A DNA stretch of 64,000 nt from Candidatus Kapaibacterium sp. GTDB lineage: Bacteria > Bacteroidota > Ignavibacteria > Kapaibacteriales > UBA2268. Below the pieces are notes generated by a model. It made no database searches, had not been told where the DNA came from, and saw only the letters and a list, made by a program, of their open reading frames with translations. The position numbers and the translations under genes are program-made. How positions within the stretch are numbered: position 1 is the stretch's first letter; each line of letters starts with the position of its first letter. This document shows positions 46,909 through 55,818 of the stretch, piece by piece. The stretch lies in the NCBI GenBank assembly GCA_937927515.1, contig CALBDO010000014.1:39059-103058 (forward strand). The letters are read 5' to 3'.

Positions 46909-47850
46909 TCAGTCGTCCAGAAGTCTTTTCTCTCCTTCCAACTCACGTAAAGGTTTCATATCTAGAACCATTTCTACAACACCTTGGTATTCACCATTTT
47001 GATTTCGAACAGCATAATATGCAATAAACAAATACATGTTTTGGAAGTGAATCCAAAAAGTAGCTTCATCTCTTTTGCCTTCCTTCATTTCTTGAATAAT
47101 TTTATTAACTAAATGAAGGCTTTTTGGGGGATGACATTGCTGAACGAGCCGACCAACTACTGAGAGTGTCCTTGCAAATATTTTTTCCTTGTCCAGTTTA
47201 TTAAAATAGCGAACTCTGTCCTCCGCATCAACAAATGTAATCTCGATAGGCAAAGCATCGAGCATATTTCCAATTACCTCGGTCGAAAGTGATGCAAGTA
47301 AATCTATTCGCTCACCGCTTTCTTTTTCCATAGCATCGACTAGTGTTTTGTATCTCGTGTATGCTCCTTCTCCGAGCGATTCTCGTTCAAGTCTTTTGAA
47401 TTCATTTACTAAATAGGGAACATCTTCTGGTTGAATAAATCTTCGTCCCATCGGGTAAAGTATGTCATTTTCCTTCCAGATATGGTCTTTGGTAAGGTTT
47501 GCATAGTCCTGAAATTCACTTATAAAATCGTTTATTTCATCCAATGTTTTATCGGTTCTGCTCAAAAAACTTTTAAACTTTTCAAGGTAGGTCCTCTCGG
47601 ATTGGTGCTCTTGTAGCATCACAGCGACTGGTCCTTGTTCTGGCATCCCACGCTGCAAAAGAAGTGGAAAATAAATTTTCTCCTCCTTCATATTATGGCA
47701 CATTTCCCCGTAGTCCCATAGAATGTCGATTAATGTTTGTATTGTCGACCAATTCTTTTTTTTCTTTTGCAATTGCCTCTCCAAAATTACGAGAGCTTTT
47801 TCAATTATTGAATGGTCGTTCATTAGTATTGTTATATAGAGTTCGTTCAT
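46909..47850 (-). CDS. Hemerythrin-PAS (DUF438-type) protein
   Basis: A 313-residue cytoplasmic protein. The N-terminal hemerythrin-like helical bundle has iron ligands in NDHSIIEKAL, CHNMKEEKIYFPLL, QEHQSERTYLEKF and KDHIWKENDILYPM. The C-terminal PAS domain (LPIEITFVDAEDRVRYFNK ... GRLVQQCHPPKS) resembles the DUF438 C terminus. Hemerythrin domains bind O2 or NO at a di-iron site, so this may be an oxygen/redox sensor or an iron-repair (RIC-like) factor. GAGGT precedes the ATG. It lies downstream of the acyl-CoA synthetase gene on the same strand. Confidence 0.85.
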   Translation of the reverse strand: MNELYITILMNDHSIIEKALVILERQLQKKKKNWSTIQTLIDILWDYGEMCHNMKEEKIYFPLLLQRGMPEQGPVAVMLQEHQSERTYLEKFKSFLSRTDKTLDEINDFISEFQDYANLTKDHIWKENDILYPMGRRFIQPEDVPYLVNEFKRLERESLGEGAYTRYKTLVDAMEKESGERIDLLASLSTEVIGNMLDALPIEITFVDAEDRVRYFNKLDKEKIFARTLSVVGRLVQQCHPPKSLHLVNKIIQEMKEGKRDEATFWIHFQNMYLFIAYYAVRNQNGEYQGVVEMVLDMKPLRELEGEKRLLDD

Positions 47851-47911
47851 AGTTACCTCATAAAAAAGACAAAACTAAAAAAATAATCTCAATTAAGAAT
47901 AAAATATCCTA

Positions 47912-49966
47912 TTAACATTCAACTTTTATTCGCACATCAACAACGTATATATTATTTTCCGAACCAAAAGCTGGGTTTATATCGAGTTCAACAATTTCGG
48001 GAGCAATTTCCACCAATTTTGAAAGTCGAAGCAAAACTTGAACAAGAGACTGTTTGCTGACTTTGGGTAACCCTCTGTAACCAAGCAATATTTTATAACC
48101 TTTTATACTTTCAACCATTTGGTGTGCTTCGATGTCGGTTAAGGGGGCTAAACTCATTTGAACATCTTCGAGAATTTCAACAAAGATTCCTCCCAGTCCA
48201 AATGCAATCAAATGGCCATAACCTTTTTCGTACTTGCAACCAAAGAAGAGCTCGGTTCCAGAAACCATAGGTTGAATCACTACGCCTTCGGCTTCGGGAA
48301 TACGAATTAAAGTGTTGAAAGCATCGATAGCATCTGCATAATTTCTAATGTTTGTTACGACACCTTTTACTTCTGTCTTGTGAATTGGTCCAACCACTTT
48401 CATTACGATTGGAAATGTTATCTCTTTTGAATTTAATTCTAATTCCGATGGATTCGTGATGTAGATATTTTTTACTATTTCTAAATTCATGCACTTAAGC
48501 AATTCAAAAGACTTGGGCAAGGGCAGAAAACCGTTTTTGGAATTTTCTATTATTTTTCGAATACTTTCGGCGTCGATGTCGGGAAAATCAATAAATCGAG
48601 CAATAGGTTTTTGTGTCTTTATAACCTTTGCAAATGATTTACCAAATGCTACTTCGTCGTTGAAATAGCGACCACCGAGATTTTTGAATTGTTCGATTGC
48701 ATCTTTAGCTTGGATGATTGATGGTAAAATAGCATATACTGGCTTCACACTGCTTTGTATTCTATTGTAAAGCACATCATACACTTTTTTGACATCAAAC
48801 AAGCCTGGTGTTCCAAAGATAACAGCACAAGCATCAATGTTTTGAAATTTGTTTTCAACATAATCAAGAATGATATCCAATTGTTCTGCAGTGCCAGTAG
48901 CTAAAAAGTCGATTGGATTTGAAACCGAGGACCCATAGTGCAATTTGGTAAGCAATTCCTCTGCAATGGGACCCTCAATTTTGGGCACTTCGATGCCTTC
49001 TGCTTCAAGAGTATCTGTAAGCATAACACCAGGACCACCAGCGTGGGTGACGACGGCAACTCGGTTTCCTCTTGGTTCCTTTTCTAATAGAATACTTGCG
49101 ACATTGACCAGTTCCAATCTTCCATCACATCGTATGATTCCAGCTTTCTTGAAAAGGGCATCAACGGCAGTGTCTTTTCCAGCAAGAGCACCTGTATGCG
49201 AGGACACAGCGCGTTGTCCAGCCTTTGTCCTGCCAGCTTTAATTGCTGCTATTTTGCAACCTTTTTGTCGTAGGGACAGAGTGTGCTTTAGGAACTTCTC
49301 GGGTTTAGTGATTTGTTCCGCATAAATTAACTTAACAAATGGCGACTCGTTGGCAACGTAATTCACATCCCAATATTCCAAAATCTCTTCGACACCTATC
49401 TGCGCAGAATTTCCAACAGAAAATATAGAGCTGAATTTCACTCCGCGTTCGATTGCTTCCTCTAATATGAAAACAGCAGTTGCACCAGAAGCAGAGACAA
49501 AATCGCATCCAAACTTGTCATACTCTGGTACTGGACCAGCGAAAACACCTTTATATTGCTTGGTTATGACTCCGATGCAATTCGGTCCTATTAGAGAACC
49601 TTGAACATTTTGTACAATTTCGACAAGTTTTTGTTCGAGTTTTTTTCCCTCTTCACCCATCTCGCTAAAACCTGCGGACAAGACAATGAAAGCCCGTGTG
49701 CCTCGATTTGCAAGTTCTTCCATTGTGCTTGGTACGAAACTTGCAGGTATAGCTATTATTGCTAATTCGACCTTGGGAAGCTTATCGCAAGAAGAAAAAG
49801 CTTTTACCCCTTGAACTTCATTTTCCTTCGGGTTTACAACAAATAACTCGCCTTCGTAGTTTCCCCTTAATAGGTTGTAAAGGACTTTTCCCCCAGGTTT
49901 TTGAATATCGTTGGAGCCTCCAACAACAACAATACTTTTGGGTTCAATTAATTCTCGGACAATCAT
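47912..49966 (-). CDS. NDP-forming acyl-CoA synthetase (acetate-CoA ligase, ADP-forming type)
   Basis: A 684-residue protein carrying both alpha- and beta-like parts of ADP-forming acyl-CoA synthetases. A CoA-binding domain begins PKSIVVVGGSNDIQKPGGKV. The succinyl-CoA-ligase-like domains contain the phosphohistidine loop SSHTGALAGKD. A C-terminal ATP-grasp part has FPIVMKVVGPIHKTEVKGVV and a DINPAF end. It conserves energy by turning acyl-CoA + ADP + Pi into acid + ATP, as in amino-acid fermentation. Acyl specificity cannot be read, but the neighbouring phosphate acyltransferase fits short or branched acyl-CoA. Confidence 0.9.
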   Translation of the reverse strand: MIVRELIEPKSIVVVGGSNDIQKPGGKVLYNLLRGNYEGELFVVNPKENEVQGVKAFSSCDKLPKVELAIIAIPASFVPSTMEELANRGTRAFIVLSAGFSEMGEEGKKLEQKLVEIVQNVQGSLIGPNCIGVITKQYKGVFAGPVPEYDKFGCDFVSASGATAVFILEEAIERGVKFSSIFSVGNSAQIGVEEILEYWDVNYVANESPFVKLIYAEQITKPEKFLKHTLSLRQKGCKIAAIKAGRTKAGQRAVSSHTGALAGKDTAVDALFKKAGIIRCDGRLELVNVASILLEKEPRGNRVAVVTHAGGPGVMLTDTLEAEGIEVPKIEGPIAEELLTKLHYGSSVSNPIDFLATGTAEQLDIILDYVENKFQNIDACAVIFGTPGLFDVKKVYDVLYNRIQSSVKPVYAILPSIIQAKDAIEQFKNLGGRYFNDEVAFGKSFAKVIKTQKPIARFIDFPDIDAESIRKIIENSKNGFLPLPKSFELLKCMNLEIVKNIYITNPSELELNSKEITFPIVMKVVGPIHKTEVKGVVTNIRNYADAIDAFNTLIRIPEAEGVVIQPMVSGTELFFGCKYEKGYGHLIAFGLGGIFVEILEDVQMSLAPLTDIEAHQMVESIKGYKILLGYRGLPKVSKQSLVQVLLRLSKLVEIAPEIVELDINPAFGSENNIYVVDVRIKVEC

Positions 49967-50053
49967 TTGAAAACCTTATTTTGAGTGTAAAATTAAAAGA
50001 TTCTTATACTGACTTTTTTGGATTTAATTTTCAAATTACACTAGCCTGCTTCC

Positions 50054-50950
50054 TTAGAAAGATGCTGCAAGTGCTATCGAATATAGTTTACTTCTCTCCG
50101 AGTCCGCTCTCGAAGTAAGAACTATTGGTACCGTTGCTCCAAGAATGATTGCAGCAACAACACCTTGGGCGAAATAGGTGAAGCTTTTGTAAAGTGCATT
50201 TGCTGTTTCAATCTCTGGGGCAACGAGCAAGTCTGCATCTCCAGCAACTGGACTTTCAATTCCTTTGTGCTCTGCAGCTTCCTTACTTACAGCGTTGTCG
50301 AATGCCAAAGGACCATCTATTATACAATTTTTGATTTGATTTCTTTTATTCATCATTGTGATAAGTGCTGCATCAACTGTCGCTTGCATTTTTGGATTGA
50401 CATTTTCGACAGCAGCCAGCAAAGCAACCTTTGGCATTTCTACACCTAGCCTTCGAAGTAAATCGACACTATTCTGAATAATCCAAACTTTTTCGTCAAG
50501 TGTCGGGGCTATGTTCTGCGCCGCATCGGTTAATCCTATCAATTTGTGATAAGAGGGAATTTCGAAAATTCCGATATGGCTGAGTAAGCTTCCACTGCGT
50601 AGTCCTTTTTCTTTATCCAAAATTGCTCGCAAGTAATCTGCTGTACTCACCAAACCCTTCATGATTATTTGTGCATGACCTTCGCGGACAACAGAAACTG
50701 CAATTTTTGCAGATTTAGAGGGCTCTTTTTCTTCTATAAATTCATATTTCGAGATATCGAAGGCTATTTCTTGGGATAATTTCTCTGTTTTTTCTTTGTT
50801 ACCAATTAAAATAGGAATTACTATTCCTTTTTCAGTTGCTTGTTTCAAAGCTAGTAGCACTTGCTCGTCTTCTGCAGCAGCAACAGCAATACTCTTTTTG
50901 GGTTTGCTTAACGATATCTCTATGAGTGTTTCAAGATTTTTAAGTTCCAT
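50054..50950 (-). CDS. ptb: Phosphate butyryl/acetyltransferase (Ptb-like)
   Basis: A 298-residue phosphate acyltransferase of the Pta/Ptb family, exchanging CoA for phosphate on short acyl groups. Typical motifs: IMKGLVSTADYLRAILDKEKGLR, LSHIGIFEIPSYHKLIGLTDAA, IIDGPLAFDNAVS and VAGDADLLVAPEIETANALYK. The size and the DGPLAFDNA signature fit phosphate butyryltransferase better than Pta. GAGGAT precedes the ATG. It lies between the ammonia-lyase (10 bases upstream) and the NDP-forming synthetase. No buk-type kinase is in the window, so the acyl phosphate sink is unclear. Confidence 0.88.
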   Translation of the reverse strand: MELKNLETLIEISLSKPKKSIAVAAAEDEQVLLALKQATEKGIVIPILIGNKEKTEKLSQEIAFDISKYEFIEEKEPSKSAKIAVSVVREGHAQIIMKGLVSTADYLRAILDKEKGLRSGSLLSHIGIFEIPSYHKLIGLTDAAQNIAPTLDEKVWIIQNSVDLLRRLGVEMPKVALLAAVENVNPKMQATVDAALITMMNKRNQIKNCIIDGPLAFDNAVSKEAAEHKGIESPVAGDADLLVAPEIETANALYKSFTYFAQGVVAAIILGATVPIVLTSRADSERSKLYSIALAASF

Positions 50951-50960
50951 AGGTATCCTC

Positions 50961-52484
50961 TTAATCTAATTCACCAATTTCTGATTCAACTGCTTCTAAG
51001 ATTTCACATTTTTTTACTAATTCTTTCATTTTGTTATGGTCTGGGTATAGAGGTCTATCTATCTCGAGGAAATCAACATACTTGCGAATTGTTTTCCTTG
51101 CAACATCAACTCCTCTCCCCACTTTAAATTTTCTTATGTCGAGAGCTTGTGCAGAAGCCATAAATTCAATGCCCAAAATACCATAAGCATTATCCAAAAT
51201 TTGTGAGTTTTTTAATGCAGTGTTCATACCCATCGAAACAAAATCTTCCTGGTCGGCAGCTGCTGGAATTGATTGTATCGAAGCTGGCATGGATAAAATT
51301 CTTTGCTCGACAATGAGCATATCTGCAGTGTACTGACTTAACATCAAACCGGAATAAAAACCAGGGTCTAAACTTAAGAATGCTGGCAGACCTTGGTTTA
51401 ATGCGGGATTAAGAAGTCGGTTGAGTCGCCTTTCGGATAAAACACTTACCATAGTAATGCTTGCTCCGACAAAATCCATCGGGAGGGAGATTGGTGTTCC
51501 TTGGAAGTTTGCTCCAGTTAATGTTAGCTTATCATCAACAATGAAAATTGGATTGTCGCCTACGCCATTTAGTTCGATTTCAACTTGTTTCCAAGCATAT
51601 TCGATGGCATCCCTTGCAGCGCCAATCACTTGTGGTGTTGAACGCATAGAGTATGCGTCTTGAACTTTGGTTTTGACCTTGCCACTAAGTAGGTCGCTTC
51701 CTTCTATGCACCTCATTATATTGCGTGAGCTTTTGATTGCTCCCTCGAACCCACGCAGTTTGTGTACACGCTCGTCGTAGGGTTTCAAGTTCGCAAGCAA
51801 AGCTTCCAACGACATAGCTGCTGCTATTTCAGCTTGTTTAATCCAGCGTTTCATATCCCACAATTGTAGTGCGCTAATTGCTGTTATAAAGTTCGAGCCA
51901 TTTATTGTTGCCAGACCGTCTCGAGCTTGGAGACCAGGAATTTCTATTCCAGCTCGTTCAAAGGCAACTCTACCAGGTAGACGCTCCCCTTTGTAAAATG
52001 CTTCGCCTTCACCCATCATAAGCAGTGCTATCTGGGACATGGGCGCAAGGTCGCCGCAAGCACCGACTGAACCTTTGGTGCAAACTACGGGTATTACATC
52101 TTTATTAAGCATTTCTACAAGTGTCTGGGTAATTTCGAGTCTACAAGCTGAATATCCTTTAGCGTGGACGTTAATTCTACTTGCAATTGCGCCTCGAACA
52201 TACTCGATGGGCATTGGTTCGCCAATGCCAGCGGAGTGGTTATAAATCAGATATCTTTGGAATTCCTTTACTTGCTCGTCGGAGAGCACAATTTCGGAGA
52301 ATTCCCCAATTCCAGTGTTTGTACCATACATTACTTCTTTACGAGCAAGCTTCTCCTCGAGCATCGCTCTGCAAGCCTTAATCCTTTCTACAGCCTCTGC
52401 CGAGAGTTCTACCTTCTCTCCAAATCGAGCTATTTGAACTAATTTCTCAATTGTTAGGCTCTTACCATCGATGACAATAGCCAT
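50961..52484 (-). CDS. hutH: Histidine/aromatic amino acid ammonia-lyase with Ala-Cys-Gly MIO triad
   Basis: A 507-residue MIO-type ammonia-lyase. HAL-like features: MYGTNTGIGEF (catalytic Tyr), NHSAGIGEP (His at the HAL His83 position, with Asn in place of Ser before it), GDLAPMSQIALLMMGEGEAF, and the catalytic Glu in ADQEDFVSMG. The self-processing triad, normally Ala-Ser-Gly, is GSVGACGDLAP, with Cys codon TGC near residue 142. HAL usually reads QEDHVSMG, but here His is Phe. No hutU/hutI lie nearby, so the substrate could be another aromatic amino acid. The ATG at 52484 has GGTGGAG four bases upstream and is preferred over 52496. Confidence 0.85.
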   Translation of the reverse strand: MAIVIDGKSLTIEKLVQIARFGEKVELSAEAVERIKACRAMLEEKLARKEVMYGTNTGIGEFSEIVLSDEQVKEFQRYLIYNHSAGIGEPMPIEYVRGAIASRINVHAKGYSACRLEITQTLVEMLNKDVIPVVCTKGSVGACGDLAPMSQIALLMMGEGEAFYKGERLPGRVAFERAGIEIPGLQARDGLATINGSNFITAISALQLWDMKRWIKQAEIAAAMSLEALLANLKPYDERVHKLRGFEGAIKSSRNIMRCIEGSDLLSGKVKTKVQDAYSMRSTPQVIGAARDAIEYAWKQVEIELNGVGDNPIFIVDDKLTLTGANFQGTPISLPMDFVGASITMVSVLSERRLNRLLNPALNQGLPAFLSLDPGFYSGLMLSQYTADMLIVEQRILSMPASIQSIPAAADQEDFVSMGMNTALKNSQILDNAYGILGIEFMASAQALDIRKFKVGRGVDVARKTIRKYVDFLEIDRPLYPDHNKMKELVKKCEILEAVESEIGELD

Positions 52485-52555
52485 TTTCTCCACCATTTAA
52501 AAAACAAAATTACAAAGTTTAAAACTTTAACTTTTTTGCAATTTGTTTAGAGTAA

Positions 52556-53239
52556 CTATTCTGTTTCTATTTTCGATTCCAACTCGTTAATTATTTGAGT
52601 TGCAGAACTTGTTCCAATTCTTGAAACACCCAGTTCTATGAATTTCAGTACTTGTTCTAAAGTCCGAATACCGCCAGATGCTTTAATTTTTGTATTACCA
52701 GATAAATTTTCTTTTATAATTTTTATATCTTCGTATGTTGCTCCTCGACAGACAACCCCCGTTGATGTTTTTATAAAATCAACTCCAACATCACAAAGTA
52801 ATCTCGTTGCATTTGCAATTTCTTCGGGCAAAAGCAAACCCGTTTCGATTATAACTTTCAATCGAACGTTATTGCTTCGGCATATTTCAAGGGATTTTTC
52901 GATTTCTTCCTCGACCAACTTTGTATTGTTATTTACAAACGCCGGTATGTTCATAACAAAATCGATTTCTTCTACTTTGACTTTTGCTAACTCTTCTACG
53001 GCTTGCAATTTGGCTCTAATTTGTGAACAACCGTACGGAAAATCCACCACAGAGACAACCCTAACAGTGCTATTCCTTAAAGTTTGAATAGCAAAAGGGA
53101 CATAAAATGGTTGTATACACACTGCATAAAACCCATATGCAATAGCTTCACGACAAAATCTCTCAATTTCACTGAGATTTAGATTGTTTTTAAGATTTGT
53201 GTAATCAATAATTTTTGCCAATGCTGCTTTATCATTCAT
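52556..53239 (-). CDS. deoC: Deoxyribose-phosphate aldolase
   Basis: A 227-residue class I aldolase cleaving 2-deoxyribose 5-phosphate to glyceraldehyde 3-phosphate and acetaldehyde. The Schiff-base Lys is in DFIKTSTGVV, the second Lys in IKASGGIRT, and the catalytic Asp in EIDFVMNI. The first codon of the track ORF (53245) is TTG. The ATG at 53239 preceded by GGGGAGGA is preferred. It overlaps the stop of the Omp85-like gene by 8 bases and ends the minus-strand operon that starts at 58295. Confidence 0.92.
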   Translation of the reverse strand: MNDKAALAKIIDYTNLKNNLNLSEIERFCREAIAYGFYAVCIQPFYVPFAIQTLRNSTVRVVSVVDFPYGCSQIRAKLQAVEELAKVKVEEIDFVMNIPAFVNNNTKLVEEEIEKSLEICRSNNVRLKVIIETGLLLPEEIANATRLLCDVGVDFIKTSTGVVCRGATYEDIKIIKENLSGNTKIKASGGIRTLEQVLKFIELGVSRIGTSSATQIINELESKIETE

Positions 53240-54845
53240 ATTCAAATTCCTCCCCTAAAATTGTAGGTAGTTCAAATTGATGTGATTTAAAGATTGAAAA
53301 CATTTGGTCGGAAGAAATGATTATTTCGGTAAACTTTTTTTTGTCGAAATTAAAAGCAAAATCAAATCTTACAATTCCTAATCTTCCACTTGTCTTGTCA
53401 TTGTGAATGCGAAATCCAAAGCCCATTGAGTTGTGCCAACGTGACTTGAAAATTTCTTTTGTCTGATTCCAAACGGTACCACCATCGTAAAATACTGCAC
53501 CAGAAACAGAAAAAATCCACAACCGAAAATCCGGAAAAAATCTAAGCTCTAAATTTGCAACTATCCGGTTATCCCCAGAAAGTTCATTCAGTCTATAACC
53601 ACGAAGGTAATGATTGTTGTCAAGAAGTAGCTGTCTTACACCGTTCCAATTCCAAACAGTTTGCTGTTTTAGAAGAGTTGCAAAAAGAACGTTTGGAGTA
53701 AACCGAAGAAACATGAGTCCTAAAAATTCTTGGTAAGTGTTGAATCCTACAGAACGGGCAAACGCACTTCCGCCAGCAAGTCTTCCAAAAACGTAGAACT
53801 TTTCCTCGGGTGAAAGATAAGATTTCTCACCAATTCCAGCGAGATAAAAGCAATCTACTCCTGTAGAATCAACTTTAAAAGTTCGACCCAGGATAGCTGA
53901 ACCCCACCCTCCAACGACAATATCTTCTGTAAGAAAAGTATTCAACTTATTGGAACTATAATAGTTTTCGGAAATCGAAGAAAATGCGAGAAAAATTCGG
54001 GCGGAGTTGTCGAATGCACGAGTAAATTCGGGTTTCCCTCGGGTAACTTTTCTTATATCCAGCAAAGCAGTGATAAATAACTTATCATTTTGTAACCAAC
54101 TATGTGAATACCAGATTTTTCCACCTTTCTCAAAAAAATTCATCTTCTCGTAATTTCCATTCCCACCGAATAACAAATCGTTTCCAAAATTATTCACTAG
54201 TTCTACTCCGTAGGAATTTAATACGTTTCTCGAAAAATATGGTTTCCAAAGCAAAAGATTATGTAGTGTTCGATAGCGATTGATGAATAGGTTGTAATTT
54301 ATCGAGTAGTTCGACCGAAGCATTCGCCTCTGATAAAACTTGAAGCGCAATTGTGTTCTCGTGTCGTTTTCGCTTCTGTACAAAATCTCTGGGACAAGTG
54401 TCGTACCAGTACCAAGTAAGTTCAATTCCTCAATTCTGAAGCCAATTCTATAAGCTTCTCCACCAGTTCCAAATAGTATCGAGGGATTGGTGCTCCATCT
54501 GTCTTTTGTTGTGACATAAACATCGCAGCTTAAATGGTCTACCGTATCCAATTCGATTTCAACTTGCGAGAAAAGATTGAGGGAACGAAGGTTTTTCTCT
54601 GTCTCCAACAGAATTAAATCATCTATGATGTCACCTTTTGAAAATAAAAGTTCGTCTCGAATAACACTCTCACGGGTTAAGTAGTGTAGAGAGTTTGCAA
54701 TTTTTGCCCCAAAAAACCAATCTTTACTTGTCGAGTCGAAAACATTTATTCTTTTGATAAAAATATCGTTAACTCGAAATTCAGAGTAAATTGAAAAGTG
54801 GAGACAAATGAACAAAATTAAGGATACGCTAATACGAGCGAGCAT
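53232..54845 (-). CDS. Omp85-family outer-membrane protein with one POTRA-like domain
   Basis: A 537-residue exported protein. After the signal peptide (MLARISVSLILFICLHFSIYS), one POTRA-like unit is visible (ESVIRDELLFSKGDIIDDL ... LRSLNLFSQVEIELD). The rest is a beta-barrel rich in alternating aromatic strands, with the Omp85 loop-6-like LRGYR and GAVFYDGGTVWN near the C terminus. It is much shorter than BamA (five POTRAs), so it is more likely a BamA-like surface antigen/D15 relative with an unknown export or lipid role. It overlaps both neighbours (prenyl synthase by 17 bases, deoC by 8), indicating one transcript. Confidence 0.82.
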   Translation of the reverse strand: MLARISVSLILFICLHFSIYSEFRVNDIFIKRINVFDSTSKDWFFGAKIANSLHYLTRESVIRDELLFSKGDIIDDLILLETEKNLRSLNLFSQVEIELDTVDHLSCDVYVTTKDRWSTNPSILFGTGGEAYRIGFRIEELNLLGTGTTLVPEILYRSENDTRTQLRFKFYQRRMLRSNYSINYNLFINRYRTLHNLLLWKPYFSRNVLNSYGVELVNNFGNDLLFGGNGNYEKMNFFEKGGKIWYSHSWLQNDKLFITALLDIRKVTRGKPEFTRAFDNSARIFLAFSSISENYYSSNKLNTFLTEDIVVGGWGSAILGRTFKVDSTGVDCFYLAGIGEKSYLSPEEKFYVFGRLAGGSAFARSVGFNTYQEFLGLMFLRFTPNVLFATLLKQQTVWNWNGVRQLLLDNNHYLRGYRLNELSGDNRIVANLELRFFPDFRLWIFSVSGAVFYDGGTVWNQTKEIFKSRWHNSMGFGFRIHNDKTSGRLGIVRFDFAFNFDKKKFTEIIISSDQMFSIFKSHQFELPTILGEEFEYE

Positions 54846-55818
54846 TTATTTTGTCGAGTAAATATTTCAACATCTTTGTCCCATCATTCTTAGCTAAGTT
54901 ATTCAAAGCATTGGAGGCTTTATCCAAATAAAAGTCGATAGTCTTTTTAACATCGTCGAATATACCCATCTTTTCGAACATAGAAATGTAATCTGGAATG
55001 GTATCTATTTCAATTGTTTCGTTGGAAAATATTTTCTCAATCAAGGCTTTCTCTTTTTCCGATTTGGCTCGGTCCTTTGCAATAATTACAATTAGTGTTT
55101 TTTTCTTTTCTAAAATATCGTTTCCAATTCTTTTACCGAATTTTTCTTTAGTTGCAGTAAGGTCCAATAAGTCGTCTTGCAATTGAAACCCAATTCCCAG
55201 GTTCAATCCAAATTCTTTTAAAGCTTCGATGTCCTCTTCGATTGCACCGGAGCATAAGCCACCAAGAATTAAACTTGCTTGAATAACAGCAGAGGTTTTC
55301 TTTTGAATCATTGTAAAATACTCCTCACTAGAGACATCTTGTTTGGAGTTGTACATCATATCGAGTGCTTGGCCTTCGCATACTTCAAGGTAGGCAAGCG
55401 CAAATTGCTCAACTATTCTGCCGAAATTGGTTAGATTGGCGTAGTTAGTCAAAATTTCCAATGCCAAGCCGACCATCGCATCGCCAGAAAGAATTGCTGT
55501 GGGCAAATCCCATTTTGTATGTATAGTTGCCTTGCCTCTACGAACTGGGGAATTATCCATTATGTCGTCGTGCACAAGAGTAAAATTATGCATTATCTCG
55601 ATTGCTGTTGCAGCATCGACAGCCTCGTATGGGTCGCCACCCGTGGCTTCGCAAGCCAACATACATAGCAAAGGACGAATTCTTTTGCCACTCTCGAGCA
55701 AAATGTATTCGATTGGCGAGTATAAATTCCTTGGTTTTCTCTCCCTAATGAGTTCTTGAAGTCTGTTGTTAACAATCGAGGTGTAATGCTTAAAAGTAGA
55801 CTCGTAATCCTCCATCAT
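54829..55818 (-). CDS. Polyprenyl (geranylgeranyl-type) diphosphate synthase
   Basis: A 329-residue trans-isoprenyl diphosphate synthase. First aspartate-rich motif LVHDDIMDNSPVRRG and second motif GFQLQDDLLDL are present. The residue five before the first Asp is Phe (NFTLVHDD) with no two-residue insertion in the motif, the pattern of archaeal-type GGPP synthases, so a C20 product is likelier than a long quinone chain. The two possible ATGs are at 55818 and 55815, and the first overlaps the dprA stop as ATGA. The product feeds carotenoid, quinone or carrier-lipid synthesis. Confidence 0.87.
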   Translation of the reverse strand: MMEDYESTFKHYTSIVNNRLQELIRERKPRNLYSPIEYILLESGKRIRPLLCMLACEATGGDPYEAVDAATAIEIMHNFTLVHDDIMDNSPVRRGKATIHTKWDLPTAILSGDAMVGLALEILTNYANLTNFGRIVEQFALAYLEVCEGQALDMMYNSKQDVSSEEYFTMIQKKTSAVIQASLILGGLCSGAIEEDIEALKEFGLNLGIGFQLQDDLLDLTATKEKFGKRIGNDILEKKKTLIVIIAKDRAKSEKEKALIEKIFSNETIEIDTIPDYISMFEKMGIFDDVKKTIDFYLDKASNALNNLAKNDGTKMLKYLLDKINARSY

